Below, one piece after another: positions 1 to 9,191 of a stretch of 64,000 nucleotides of DNA (its first letter is position 1; each line of letters starts with the position of its first letter). The translations under genes were made by a program, and so were the position numbers. Under the pieces are notes generated by a model, which saw only the letters and a program-made list of their open reading frames with translations, was not told the DNA's origin and ran no database searches. The stretch lies in assembly GCA_002384935.1 (NCBI GenBank), contig DGCD01000009.1:1-64000 (forward strand), read 5' to 3'. This DNA is from Pusillimonas sp. UBA3987 (GTDB lineage: Bacteria; Pseudomonadota; Gammaproteobacteria; Burkholderiales; Burkholderiaceae_B).

Positions 1-72
1 CCACCGGCCGAAGCCGAAGAGCGCTATTATCGACAGCTTGCGGCTCCCGCTGCGGAACCTGTTTTACTTTAA
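1..72 (+). CDS. C-terminal end of a probable IS3-family transposase (partial)
   Basis: Frame 1 is open from the window edge and stops at TAA 70-72, giving 23 residues that include EAEERYYRQL. The pattern TPAEAExxYY near the C-terminus is what I recall from IS3-family OrfB transposases; that comparison is from memory. A terminal-repeat-like sequence follows directly at 80-105, which supports the reading. Most of the gene lies outside the window, so its integrity cannot be judged. The alternative is the tail of an unrelated gene. Confidence 0.45.
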   Translation, partial: PPAEAEERYYRQLAAPAAEPVLL

Positions 73-79
73 CCAAAAA

Positions 80-105
80 GCCTCCGCGATTCCCGGTTCG
101 ATTCA
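80..105 (+). repeat. Probable right inverted repeat of an IS3-family element
   Basis: Just after the transposase-like stop codon, the sequence runs GCCTCCGCGATTCCCGG and then ends in GATTCA. This resembles the right-end repeats of IS3-family elements (CTCCG...CCCGG...TTCA, recalled rather than searched). The element would occupy everything left of about 105. The left repeat and target duplication cannot be seen. Confidence 0.4.
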
Positions 106-377
106 GAATGTGATTCTCACTATGGAAGCCCGCATCGATGTATATCGGATCACCTTCAAGGAAAGGACCCCGGACCGAATCGTAAGCAGGCTCTTCGCGC
201 GACTCCCGATACGCATGCAAGGTATTCATCACCGCGCAGTCCAACGCTCGGCCAGCCCTATCAGGGGCTGCTCCGACATTCTTTGCGACTTCCGTCCCGG
301 CCGCTTCCGAGAGTTGCAGGAACCACCACCCACTTTTGTTGTTTTTTTGCCCTTGTACCCTGACTTTTTTGTATCAC
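106..377 (-). pseudogene. Possible remnant of a gene truncated by the IS end
   Basis: On the minus strand one frame is open from a stop near 380 down to the IS boundary at about 105. It includes the stretch VRGPFLEGDPIYIDAGF. The frame continues into the IS repeat without a stop, as expected if the insertion cut a gene whose 3' part lay to the left. The first ATG in this frame is near 224, so the true start is unclear. I cannot assign a family. The plus strand also has an open frame (38-445), which I regard as a shadow. The rest of the gap, to 478, shows nothing else. Confidence 0.3.
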
Positions 378-478
378 CGAAAAAGCGTGCAAACACTGGC
401 CCTTTGGTATCTATTCGATTTCGCCCCAGCCACCAGAATTATTAAGCCCTTGATTCTTAAAAGTTTCAGGGGCTTTAT

Positions 479-1735
479 TCACAACAGCCTGAACATGTCT
501 TGTACTTGCGGCACAAACGTCATGAAGACCAGCATTAAGAACAGCAGCAGGACAAAGGGCAGGCAGCCTTTGAAAACGCGCATGACGGGCACTTTACTGA
601 TGGCGCTGATCGCAAACAGATTCAGCCCGATCGGGGGTGTAATAACCGCAATTTCCATATTCAGAATCAGCAGCATGCCAAAAAACACAGGGTCAATATC
701 AAACCCCATAATCATCGGCATGAGAATAGGCATCGTAATCAAAATAACGGAAATGACTTCCAGCGCCATGCCAATCAGGAAGAATAGCAACATGACCCCA
801 ACGAGGAACTCGGTACTGCTTAAGTTCATCGCCATGATGCCGTCAAATAAGACATGGGGTATGCGCTCGCTTGTAATGGCGTACCCAAATAACTGGGCCC
901 CCGCCAGAATCATCATGATGATGCTGGACATTTTGGCGGAACTGGTGAGGATCGGAAGCAGGCCTTTAACGGAAACGCCGTAACACAATGCCAGAAAGAT
1001 GGCATATACAGAGCTAATTGCAGCAGCCTCCATGGGCGTAAAGAAACCGGAATAAATCCCGCCCAGAACAATTACGGGAGACATCAGCACCCCAAATGCC
1101 GATTTAAAAGCCGCGAGCCGTTCACGCGAACTTGCCTTTGGCTGGGGCGGCACGCCAGAAGCCCGGCTATATCCATACGCAACAACCGTTAAAAGCGCGG
1201 TCAGAATAATGCCCACGATCGCGCCCGCGGTAAACAACCTGGCAATTGACGTTTCAGTCACGATGCCATAAATCACCAGTGGCACCGACGGGGGCAGCAA
1301 TATGCCCAGTCCACCCGCACTGGCAATGAGTCCAACCGAGAACGTCCGGTCGTATCCACGTTTAACCATTTCCGGGATCAGAATCGTGCCCACCGCGGCA
1401 GCAGTGGCAACCGAGCTGCCACTGATCGACGAAAACATGACGGTTGCAAAAACAGCCACCACGGGCAAGCCACCGCGTGTATGGCGTATCATCACGTCAA
1501 TGAAATGAATCAATCGGTTGGTGGCACCCGTGCGGCTCATCACCTCGGCTGCCAGAATAAAAAAGGGGATGGCCAGCAAGCTGGGTGTGCTCAACGCGCT
1601 AAACAGTTGCGAGGCCAGTGTCGCAGGCATGGCGTCTTGCACGAGCAAATACACAAGACCGCACAAGCCTAATGCGAACGCAATCGGCATTCCACTTGCC
1701 AGGCCAGCAGCAAATGTCGTCAAAAATGAAAACAT
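479..1735 (-). CDS. dctM: TRAP transporter large permease (DctM family)
   Basis: This 418-residue, very hydrophobic protein has the multi-helix pattern of the DctM/IT superfamily. The segment GLGILLPPSVPLVIYG, near residue 145, is the usual DctM signature. It forms the Na+-coupled channel subunit of a tripartite ATP-independent importer for an organic acid. It follows the small permease gene (gap of 19 bases) and the binding-protein gene on the same strand, giving order P-Q-M. The substrate is not evident from sequence. Length is normal for the family. Confidence 0.93.
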   Translation of the reverse strand: MFSFLTTFAAGLASGMPIAFALGLCGLVYLLVQDAMPATLASQLFSALSTPSLLAIPFFILAAEVMSRTGATNRLIHFIDVMIRHTRGGLPVVAVFATVMFSSISGSSVATAAAVGTILIPEMVKRGYDRTFSVGLIASAGGLGILLPPSVPLVIYGIVTETSIARLFTAGAIVGIILTALLTVVAYGYSRASGVPPQPKASSRERLAAFKSAFGVLMSPVIVLGGIYSGFFTPMEAAAISSVYAIFLALCYGVSVKGLLPILTSSAKMSSIIMMILAGAQLFGYAITSERIPHVLFDGIMAMNLSSTEFLVGVMLLFFLIGMALEVISVILITMPILMPMIMGFDIDPVFFGMLLILNMEIAVITPPIGLNLFAISAISKVPVMRVFKGCLPFVLLLFLMLVFMTFVPQVQDMFRLL

Positions 1736-1754
1736 GGGTCAGTTCCTACCACAG

Positions 1755-2279
1755 TCATGTTGCTGAAGATTCGGCCTGCTCTGATTGCGGATCAGCGGCA
1801 CCCGTCAAGAGAAAAACAAATCGCTGAATCAACCGCAGCGACAAAAGCGCGCCACCCAAAGGCAAAATAACCTGAGGTATCCACATTGGCATGCGCAGCA
1901 TCGTCATGGACACTTCACCCAGCATATGGCTTTCCATGACCAGCTCCCAACCCGAGTAGGTAAGATACAAAGCAAAGAAAAGGGACAAGAGTGTGCCGAT
2001 CATGTCGAGAATCCGACCGGCCGTTTTGGGGAGCACGGTGAAAATCACATCGATCCGCACATGTTGGTTGGACTTGACTGCCAGCGCAGCGGTAAAAAGA
2101 ATGCTCCAAATAATGGCATAGGCGGCAATTTCATCACCGCCTATGATTGAAAACCCAAAGACTGAACGCAGGAAGATTTGCAGAACAATAATAAATACCG
2201 ACAGTGTCAGGAACAGCCCGCCAATGAATATTTCAAGACGATCCCACGCACGACCGGCCGCGCTTAGCATATTACGCAT
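1755..2279 (-). CDS. dctQ: TRAP transporter small permease (DctQ family)
   Basis: This 174-residue protein has four predicted membrane helices and the DctQ-type pattern, with a cytoplasmic N-terminus followed by a helix near residues 15-35. It contains the conserved RxDV segment (QHVRIDVIF), typical of small TRAP subunits. It links the periplasmic binding protein to the large permease. The gene sits between dctP (26-base gap) and dctM, so the three are almost certainly one transcript. Confidence 0.9.
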   Translation of the reverse strand: MRNMLSAAGRAWDRLEIFIGGLFLTLSVFIIVLQIFLRSVFGFSIIGGDEIAAYAIIWSILFTAALAVKSNQHVRIDVIFTVLPKTAGRILDMIGTLLSLFFALYLTYSGWELVMESHMLGEVSMTMLRMPMWIPQVILPLGGALLSLRLIQRFVFLLTGAADPQSEQAESSAT

Positions 2280-2305
2280 GGTGGGCTAGCTCCTGTCCTG
2301 CCGTC

Positions 2306-3292
2306 TTACTGGCCCGCAGCGCTTTGAATTTCGGCAATGAGCTTGCGTACCGGCTCACTTTGACTTTCATAAACGCTTTTGTATTTATCCCGCCATTGCG
2401 CCAGCACCTGGCCATCAACCTCTTGAATCTCAACGCCGTTATCCACCAAGGTTTTTTCGGCAGCAGCCGAGTTCGAGACCGAGACGTCGTGATTCCATTT
2501 TTGTGCGTCGGCCATGGCTTTCATCAACGCGTTGCGATGGTCTTCACTCAATTTGTCCCAGCGTGCCTGGTTAATAACAACGGCATAGCCGCCATGCTGC
2601 TGCAATACGCGAGTCATGCCGGTTAACACTTCATACCAGCGCGCCGATGCAGCCAGCGTGACAGTCGTAATGGCGCCGTTCACCAACCCCTGCTGCAGGG
2701 CCAAATAAACATCGGGTGCCTGAATGGATACAGGTGATGCACCAACCACACGCACGCCCTCTTCAAGAGGGGCCGAAGGCGTTACACGAATCTTGCGACC
2801 GGCCATGTCTTCGGGCTTAACCACCGGCTCGCCACTGGTATAGATATAACCCGGACCATCATTCCACAAGCCGATACCACGCACTTTGAATTGATCAAGA
2901 TCTTTCAGCAGTGTTTGGCCGATCTCGCCCTCGAACACCTTAATGCTGTGCTCAAAAGAGTTGAACAAACCGGGCTGATTGAAAATCTCCCAACGATCAT
3001 CCAAAGGCACGTAATAGGAAGTCAGGGGAGCAACAATATCGACCTGGCCACGAATTGCAGCGCGAATTTCATCTTTGGAAGAAACCAACTGTGCGCCCGG
3101 ATATACATCGATACGCAACGTACCGTTGCTATATTCGTCAACCTTCTCCGCAAACAATTTAATTGTTCGGGCTTTAATTGTGTTTTCAGGAAGATCGTGC
3201 GGGAACTTGAGCGCAACTACTTCGCTCGCCATTGCGCCAGAGACAAGTAAGCTACCCAATGCTGCAACGAAATATCGTAAAGTTTTCATCAT
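2306..3292 (-). CDS. dctP: TRAP transporter periplasmic substrate-binding protein (DctP family)
   Basis: This 328-residue protein has an N-terminal signal peptide (hydrophobic stretch to about residue 22, SGAMAS) and then a DctP fold. The segment GRKIRVTPSAP, near residue 165, contains the Arg that normally pairs with the carboxylate of the ligand. It captures an organic anion in the periplasm for the DctQM permease. The start follows an AAGGAACC ribosome site; a second ATG lies immediately after it. It is first in its operon, with about 160 bases of AT-rich upstream sequence. The ligand is unknown. Confidence 0.92.
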   Translation of the reverse strand: MMKTLRYFVAALGSLLVSGAMASEVVALKFPHDLPENTIKARTIKLFAEKVDEYSNGTLRIDVYPGAQLVSSKDEIRAAIRGQVDIVAPLTSYYVPLDDRWEIFNQPGLFNSFEHSIKVFEGEIGQTLLKDLDQFKVRGIGLWNDGPGYIYTSGEPVVKPEDMAGRKIRVTPSAPLEEGVRVVGASPVSIQAPDVYLALQQGLVNGAITTVTLAASARWYEVLTGMTRVLQQHGGYAVVINQARWDKLSEDHRNALMKAMADAQKWNHDVSVSNSAAAEKTLVDNGVEIQEVDGQVLAQWRDKYKSVYESQSEPVRKLIAEIQSAAGQ

Positions 3293-3456
3293 GGTTCCTT
3301 ATAAACAGAAGGCCCTGCCCCCCTGCCACAATAAGCAAAATGGCCTATGTGCAGGCAAGCAAATGCGAAAAATGCGATCGTTATAGCGCGATAACTTTAT
3401 CCATTTTCATAACATTCTATTTATAGAACAATAGGTACTAGCCCTTAGTCACTTTA

Positions 3457-3852
3457 CTAACCGGGTAAACGCACTGTCACCTCTATCTCAATCAGTAATC
3501 CCGGCACCGCCAGTCCGGCTACACCGATAATTGTTTGAGCGGGGTGTTCCTGGTTACCCTGCACCGCTTCAATTGCCGCAGTGATCACTTCAAACTCTGT
3601 GGGGTGAAGTGTATAAATGGTTCGGCGCACCACATCGCCCCAACCGGCATCCACTGCCTTCAACGCCACTTCTATATTGCGCATTGCCGCCTGGGTTTGA
3701 GCGCCTAAATCTTCGCCACCCACAACGGAAAAATCGGGCGCCAGTGCAACCTGGCCGGCAATATAGGCAACGCGGCCCGGCTCAGCAACCGTAATGTGAC
3801 TGAAACCAGGTGCAGGATGTAATTCTGGTGGGTTAATGAGTTTTCGTGACAC
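3457..3852 (-). CDS. RidA/YjgF family protein lacking the catalytic Arg
   Basis: This 131-residue RidA-fold protein ends in the family pattern IEIEVTV. A strong AAGGAGG lies just before a GTG at 3850-3852, so I prefer this start over an in-frame ATG at 3894. Active RidA enamine/imine deaminases carry an Arg in the motif PARTxxGV. Here the motif reads PAQTIIGV, so the Arg is replaced by Gln and classic deaminase activity is doubtful. It precedes the TRAP operon on the same strand and may act on that operon's substrate; this is inference. Confidence 0.85.
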   Translation of the reverse strand: MSRKLINPPELHPAPGFSHITVAEPGRVAYIAGQVALAPDFSVVGGEDLGAQTQAAMRNIEVALKAVDAGWGDVVRRTIYTLHPTEFEVITAAIEAVQGNQEHPAQTIIGVAGLAVPGLLIEIEVTVRLPG

Positions 3853-3934
3853 AGCGGCCTCCTTTATTTTTAAAAATGGCCGGACATCAGCCATGAATAA
3901 CCACTATTGCCATACCGCTGCATCCTGTCAAGGG

Positions 3935-4474
3935 CTATTCCAAACGCGAAACCGTCACACTTGCTTCGCCGCGCTCCGACGAGACCCAACTCATGCTATC
4001 CGTCACATTAATATTCAAAACCATTTTCCGATCGGCCAATGCCGCCAGCGTCTGCGTGCCGTCAACGTCGAAAAAAAACACGCGCAGGTTTTGAGCCCGG
4101 CTTAACCTGTTTTTCACGCCGTCCCACCAAAGCTGCGCATTACGACCATACGCAATAACAATCACCTCGTCTGCGCGGCCACATGCTTTCAGAACGCGGC
4201 GCTCATCGGGTAGTCCTATTTCGATCCATTGCGTAATCGCGCCGGTCAGATCCAGGCGCCACAAGTCAGGCTCATCCGTTTCCGACAGGCCTTTGGTGAA
4301 GGCCAGGCTTTCATTGTCATCAACATATAAGGCAAAAGCCAGTAAACGCACCATCATGCGCTCGTCGGTTTCCGAAGGGTGCCGTGCAACAGTTACAGAA
4401 TGGCTGGCGTAATAGGCGCGGTCATTGTCGGCAACATGAAGATCGGCTTTATAGATAGTGGCGCGCAAGGCCAT
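3935..4474 (-). CDS. yaeQ: YaeQ family protein
   Basis: This 179-residue protein matches YaeQ through its whole length: MALRATIYKADLHVAD at the start, then HPSETDERMMVRLLAFAL near residues 32-49, and NxxLWW further on. YaeQ proteins have a restriction-endonuclease-like (PD-D/E-xK) fold, but their role is poorly defined. In enterobacteria YaeQ was first noted as compensating for RfaH loss. It is encoded alone, between the RidA-like gene and the divergent monooxygenase unit. Confidence 0.9.
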   Translation of the reverse strand: MALRATIYKADLHVADNDRAYYASHSVTVARHPSETDERMMVRLLAFALYVDDNESLAFTKGLSETDEPDLWRLDLTGAITQWIEIGLPDERRVLKACGRADEVIVIAYGRNAQLWWDGVKNRLSRAQNLRVFFFDVDGTQTLAALADRKMVLNINVTDSMSWVSSERGEASVTVSRLE

Positions 4475-4681
4475 GGTGTCACTCTGCAGGAAAAATCAAG
4501 GACCCCTAGTTTAGAACGTTTATAGCGAACACTAATTCCTGCACTTTCCAGATAGCCCGTGCACAAATCTGATAGCAGCCGCCACCGTCTCCACTTTATT
4601 GTTCGATGAGTTACCACCACGTGTTCAAACCCGTGTCGGCCTTTGCCTCATTAAAACAAAGCATCATATTTCGGAGATAAC

Positions 4682-5782
4682 ATGAAAACCAATCAATTTC
4701 TGGAAAGAGATCATTTCCTGCTGGGAACTTTCTCGACCAACTGTTCAGGTGGCATGACTGTTTCAAAACTGCCCGATCGTTGGACGGCCGACTGGGACAG
4801 CAACTTAAAAATCGGCAAATTGCTTGACGACGCAGGCATTGACTTCATGCTGCCTATTGCGCGCTGGATCGGTTACGGTGGTGAGACAGACTTTCACGGT
4901 TATGTGCTGGAAACCGTCACCTGGGCCACGGCGCTGCTGGCCAACACGAAGCAACTCACCGTATTTGCCACCATTCACACTGCGGCGAACCATCCGGTGG
5001 TTGTGGCAAAGCAAATTGCCACCATGGCGCAGATCAGTCATGAAAGGGTCGGCCTGAATATTGTGGCAGGCTGGAACAAACCGGAATACGAAGCGCTAGG
5101 CCTGACACTGCCAGACGATCACGAAACCCGCTACGGGTATGCACAGGAATGGTTCGATGTCGTCAAGAAGCTGTGGACACACGACGGCCCCTTTGACTGG
5201 GATGGCACCTATTTCAAACTGAAGCACACCTACGGCAACCCGAAACCGCAGACCATGCCTCCCATCTACAACGCGGCCGGTTCCGGATTAGGCCGGGAGT
5301 TTGCCGCCCATAACGCAGACTTCCTGTTTACGCCGGCCATCGACCTTGCTCGTTCAAAACAGGAAGTGGCTGAGTTAAAACAGCAGGCGATGGATCAAGA
5401 GGGCCGTAAAGTAGGCGTACTGACTTTTTCCCATGTTATTTGCCGCCCTACCGAAGCCCAGGCGCAAGAAACGTGGCAGTCGCTGCAGGACAATGCCGAC
5501 TGGGAAGCGACCGACAACCTCATTCGCTTGCAATTTGCCCACGCGCAATCATTCCCTCATGACCTGTTGCAACTGATTCGCGAACGGTTTGCTGCGGGTC
5601 ACGGCGGGTTCCCGCTTGTGGGAACGCCGGAACAAGTGGCCGATGGCATTACCCAATTGCATGAGGCAGGTTTTAGCGGCACGACCCTGTCGTTCTTCGA
5701 CTACGCAGAAGAATTTCCCTATTTCCGCGATAATGTATTGCCTATTCTTGAATCACGCGGTATCCGCAGGAAGTATGTATGA
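4682..5782 (+). CDS. LLM-class FMN-dependent monooxygenase (RutA/SfnG-like)
   Basis: This 366-residue protein has the TIM-barrel fold of bacterial luciferase-like monooxygenases. Family landmarks are FMLPIARW near residue 55, NIVAGWNKPEYEALG near 125 and ERF/RYGYAQEW followed by FDWDGTYFKLK near 175. It uses reduced FMN and O2 to oxidise a small organic substrate. The closest known groups are the RutA pyrimidine ring-opening and SfnG sulfone monooxygenases; which one cannot be decided here. The start has a CGGAG ribosome site. The gene overlaps the flavin reductase gene by 4 bases (ATGA), so the two are translationally coupled. Confidence 0.9.
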   Translation: MKTNQFLERDHFLLGTFSTNCSGGMTVSKLPDRWTADWDSNLKIGKLLDDAGIDFMLPIARWIGYGGETDFHGYVLETVTWATALLANTKQLTVFATIHTAANHPVVVAKQIATMAQISHERVGLNIVAGWNKPEYEALGLTLPDDHETRYGYAQEWFDVVKKLWTHDGPFDWDGTYFKLKHTYGNPKPQTMPPIYNAAGSGLGREFAAHNADFLFTPAIDLARSKQEVAELKQQAMDQEGRKVGVLTFSHVICRPTEAQAQETWQSLQDNADWEATDNLIRLQFAHAQSFPHDLLQLIRERFAAGHGGFPLVGTPEQVADGITQLHEAGFSGTTLSFFDYAEEFPYFRDNVLPILESRGIRRKYV

Positions 5783-6285
5783 GCAATAGCAATGACACAA
5801 CGCTAAACCAGGAGTTTCGCGCCGCCATGCGCCAGTTGGCAGGCGGCGTTTCTGTCATTACAGCCGCCCACGGCAACGACAGAACCGGTCTCACGGCCAC
5901 ATCGGTCGTCTCCATTTCCATGAACCCGCCCGAACTGTTCATTTCAGTCAACCAATCGTCATCTTCGTGGCCGGTGATTGAAAAATCGGGAAAATTCGGC
6001 ATTAATGTGCTACAACAAGACCAGCAAATTGTGGCTGAACATTTCTCGGGCAAGGGCGGACGCAAAGGCGCCGAACGTTACGCCGACGACGACTGGTATC
6101 AAACACCCGACGGCGTCTGGCTGTCCAACCGGGCCCTGGCCGCCTTCGCCTGCGATGTCGACAAGGTCTGGATGCACCGGGAACATGCTTTAATTGCCGG
6201 CCTCGTTACCCGAATTGACGTGCATGCCGGACAACAGCCACTTACTTATTGGCACGGCCACTACGGCTCATTCGTTCAAAACTGA
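5779..6285 (+). CDS. Flavin reductase (FMN-binding split-barrel family)
   Basis: This 168-residue protein has the flavin-reductase-like pattern: RQLAGGVSVITA near residue 15, GLTATSVVSISMNPP near 37 and FGINVLQQDQQ near 73. It supplies reduced FMN to the preceding monooxygenase, with which it overlaps by 4 bases, making a classical two-component system. A DxH/YWHGHYG ending is typical of HpaC/RutF relatives. An AraC-family regulator follows on the same strand. Confidence 0.92.
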   Translation: MSNSNDTTLNQEFRAAMRQLAGGVSVITAAHGNDRTGLTATSVVSISMNPPELFISVNQSSSSWPVIEKSGKFGINVLQQDQQIVAEHFSGKGGRKGAERYADDDWYQTPDGVWLSNRALAAFACDVDKVWMHREHALIAGLVTRIDVHAGQQPLTYWHGHYGSFVQN

Positions 6286-6342
6286 AGGGGCAGGCCACTC
6301 TATTTTGAGGAAACGCGTCTGCAAGCGGCACCAAACTCGCAA

Positions 6343-7317
6343 ATGCATCGCCACCTGTTCAGCCGATTTCCGAAATTCACTTCCCACGACGCCGAGGAAG
6401 TACGCCATCAGGTCAGCCGTATTTTCTGCAACCACGACCTGAAAGTGGTGGGAAGATCACAATCACTTAACACTGAAATCCACTTTCGCCGGGGGAAACA
6501 GGTTAGCTATGGGCGCATGCTGTACGGAGCCACTGTAGACATCGAACCGGGCAAGCTGGACGACTTCTATCTGATACAGATTCCGGTTGCCGGCCAGGAA
6601 GCCATTCACTACGACCGCCACGCGATTCTGTCCGACACACGCGTCGCCACCATCATCAGCCCCGACCTTGAATTTCGCATGCGTCATGAACACAATGCAG
6701 AGAAACTGTTTATTCGGGTCGAACGAAACGCTCTGGAACAACAATGCGCACAATACTACGGACACCTGAGTCACGACGCCCTGCACTTTGACCCTGCTAT
6801 CGACCTGCAACAGCGTTCCCTGCAATCGTTGAAGCGCCTGCTGGACTGGCAATTGTATGAGGCCTCGGAGGGCGATCTTTTCAACCAGCCCCTGATCGCC
6901 GCCCGTTTTGAGGAAGTGCTCATGGTTTCCCTGCTGGGAAGCTTGCAACACAACCAGCACACGCCATTTCATGCCGGCTATGTTGCGCCAGGTTTCGTCA
7001 AGCGAGCCGAAGAGTACATACAACACCACGCCCATCAGCCATTAACGGCTGGAAATATCGCCGAACACGTTGGCGTTAGCATACGCAGTCTGTTTGCCGG
7101 ATTTCGCAAGTACCGCAACACATCACCGATGCGCTATCTTAAACAGGTCCGGCTCGACGAAGTACATCAGGCACTGCTGCACGCCACAAGCGATACCGCT
7201 GTCACTCAAGTTGCATTGTGCTGGGGCTTTACGCATCTGGGACAATTTTCGGCCAGTTATCGGCAACGTTTCGGCGAACGCCCCTCTGACACACTCAAGC
7301 GCAAACTGACCAGATAG
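6343..7317 (+). CDS. AraC-family transcriptional regulator
   Basis: This 324-residue protein has an N-terminal sensing domain of the AraC-binding-like type (about residues 15-190). A C-terminal double helix-turn-helix spans about 220-322 and includes NIAEHVGVSIRSLFAGFRKY and the second-helix pattern ALCWGFTHLGQFSASYRQRFGERPS. It lies 57 bases after the flavin reductase gene and probably controls the monooxygenase unit. The ATG lacks a convincing ribosome site, so the exact start is uncertain. The same architecture is common in regulators of aromatic and amine catabolism. Confidence 0.9.
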   Translation: MHRHLFSRFPKFTSHDAEEVRHQVSRIFCNHDLKVVGRSQSLNTEIHFRRGKQVSYGRMLYGATVDIEPGKLDDFYLIQIPVAGQEAIHYDRHAILSDTRVATIISPDLEFRMRHEHNAEKLFIRVERNALEQQCAQYYGHLSHDALHFDPAIDLQQRSLQSLKRLLDWQLYEASEGDLFNQPLIAARFEEVLMVSLLGSLQHNQHTPFHAGYVAPGFVKRAEEYIQHHAHQPLTAGNIAEHVGVSIRSLFAGFRKYRNTSPMRYLKQVRLDEVHQALLHATSDTAVTQVALCWGFTHLGQFSASYRQRFGERPSDTLKRKLTR

Positions 7318-7346
7318 GGGCGTTACCGATAACCACAACACACGCG

Positions 7347-9191
7347 TTAATGATCTTCAGGCTTTTCCGGACGAAGCAGCAACCATATTGTCCAACCAAG
7401 AAACGCGAGAATCACAATCATTAAAATCGCCCTGCTCGGATACGGATTGATACGATCATCCTGGATACTGACCTCTGGCACCAGTCCGGGAGCTTGACGT
7501 AAATGCGGATCCAGGGCCGCATGGATACCGAAACTGTCGTTGATTGCCATCACACTTTTATTGGTCAGCGGACGCTGTTCGTTGAAGAAGGTGCTCGGCC
7601 CTTGCTGCCCCATTGCATACTGTTCGGGAGTAGCCGCCGGACCAAACAAAACAAGTTGCGTCGACAACGTTTCCACATTGCTAGCAACGCTTTCATATGT
7701 GCCCGCAATAATTTGAGCCTCGCGCATAACCGGCATGGAAAGGCGGGCGCTGCTTTCCCACCACTCATTGGCGCTCACCAGCGTAATATCGCTTGCATCA
7801 GCCAAGACAACTCGCAAATCTGACCTTCGCAATTGGCTGAACACAAGCGCAACCTGGGCTTCACCGTTTTGCAGCGCTTTGGCCGCCGATATGGCACTAT
7901 TGTCATCCAAGGCCACAACCGTGACATTCCCAGTGCCGGAATCGGCAATCGCCTGGGCCAGGTTATAAGAAGCGGAACCCACCGGGCCGGCCGCGATCAC
8001 TGATGCCTGCGCCGGTGTTATGGGATCTTGCGACAAGGAAAGCGCGTGCAGAAAGGTTGAGCCCACTGCCGCAACGGCTTCAACCCGATCACTTCGAACC
8101 GTTGCGCCGTCTTTAACCGTAAAGCTTGCTACTGCCGGAGCCACGGCCAAACGGGCTTTGCCCGTTTGTACCGCCTCAACCGGCGCTGCGCTAGCCAGCA
8201 AATCAACTTCTCGACCCCGCAAGGCGCGACGCACTGCGCGAAGCGTATCAACAACGTCGTCGGAATTCTGCGCCTCCGGCTCCACGGCGATGTCGAATAC
8301 GGGAACGCGCTCGCGAGGCAGTGACGCAACCAGACCAAGCTCATGCAATGCCCGTTTCGCAACCCGACTGACCGGACGTCCATCGAAAATGACAGCGGCG
8401 TTCAAATCACGCATTTTCTGGTCATCAATTTTCCCGGCCAACTGGGCCAGCGTATCGGCAATTTCCGGAACGCGATCCAAGGCAGCTTGCGAAACAAGCG
8501 GCGCCGCTTCATATGCGGGAAAAAAAGCGCTCGTGTCTTCCAGAGTGACTAAACCATAATCACTGATCTCGGGGTCAGTTGATACCCCTACGACAACATC
8601 AACGCGCTTTTCCAAAAGCGCGTCGTACAAACTTCCAGACGACCCTGCGCCTACCACCGTGACTTGATCGAAATCGAGCCCAAAGCGCTCAACGAACGAC
8701 TCCAGGCCGTCACGCGGACGGGCGGCAAACGAACGCGTGACGCCCAATCTTAGGTCACTTGCCGTGCGCGTCAGGTCTGAAATGGCTTTCAAACCTTTGG
8801 ATGCGGCGAGCGAAGGCCGGGCCAGCACGACATAATTGGATGCAAAACCCAGGCGATCGAGCAACGTCAAACCGCTGGGTGCAAGAGACTCAGAGGCAAC
8901 GGCAAAGCCCTCGTCGGCATCGCGCAACCGAGGTGCACCCAGCATGGCAAGCGCCGTGCCGCTGTATTCGGGATAGAGGTCGATGTCTTCACTTTTCAAG
9001 GCCTCGAAAACGGCTTGGGTGGTACCCAGCCCCCGCACCCGCTTTACTTCAACCCCTTTTTCCTCTAGCAATTGAGCGAACATTTCAGCCAGAATTCGAT
9101 TTTCAACCTGATCTTTTGAGCCAATGCGAACGGGGTCGGCTGAACATCCCACCAGGAACAAAGTAACTAGAAACGTGAGGAGAATTCTCAT
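7347..9191 (-). CDS. Lipoprotein fusing an OpuAC-type domain to a TAXI-like domain, with a C-terminal membrane anchor
   Basis: This 614-residue protein has a lipoprotein signal with lipobox LVGC (Cys16). Residues about 20-290 look like an OpuAC/ProX glycine-betaine-binding domain (EDIDLYPEYSGTALAML). Residues about 310-570 resemble a TAXI solute-binding domain, with GPVGSASYNLAQAI and later IIAGTYESVASNVETL matching the TAXI pattern PAGTYPG...DVPT. A single helix at about 582-602 is followed by a short charged tail. The gene overlaps the BCCT carrier gene by 4 bases. The domain calls are by eye. I infer a membrane-held binding protein serving the carrier; no described BCCT partner of this form is known to me. 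Confidence 0.75.
   Translation of the reverse strand: MRILLTFLVTLFLVGCSADPVRIGSKDQVENRILAEMFAQLLEEKGVEVKRVRGLGTTQAVFEALKSEDIDLYPEYSGTALAMLGAPRLRDADEGFAVASESLAPSGLTLLDRLGFASNYVVLARPSLAASKGLKAISDLTRTASDLRLGVTRSFAARPRDGLESFVERFGLDFDQVTVVGAGSSGSLYDALLEKRVDVVVGVSTDPEISDYGLVTLEDTSAFFPAYEAAPLVSQAALDRVPEIADTLAQLAGKIDDQKMRDLNAAVIFDGRPVSRVAKRALHELGLVASLPRERVPVFDIAVEPEAQNSDDVVDTLRAVRRALRGREVDLLASAAPVEAVQTGKARLAVAPAVASFTVKDGATVRSDRVEAVAAVGSTFLHALSLSQDPITPAQASVIAAGPVGSASYNLAQAIADSGTGNVTVVALDDNSAISAAKALQNGEAQVALVFSQLRRSDLRVVLADASDITLVSANEWWESSARLSMPVMREAQIIAGTYESVASNVETLSTQLVLFGPAATPEQYAMGQQGPSTFFNEQRPLTNKSVMAINDSFGIHAALDPHLRQAPGLVPEVSIQDDRINPYPSRAILMIVILAFLGWTIWLLLRPEKPEDH

Noticed and set aside
336..983. 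Long plus-strand open frame opposite the first dctM gene
   Set aside because: It is antisense to a clear DctM protein, has no domain pattern, and its open length reflects the codon use of the real gene.
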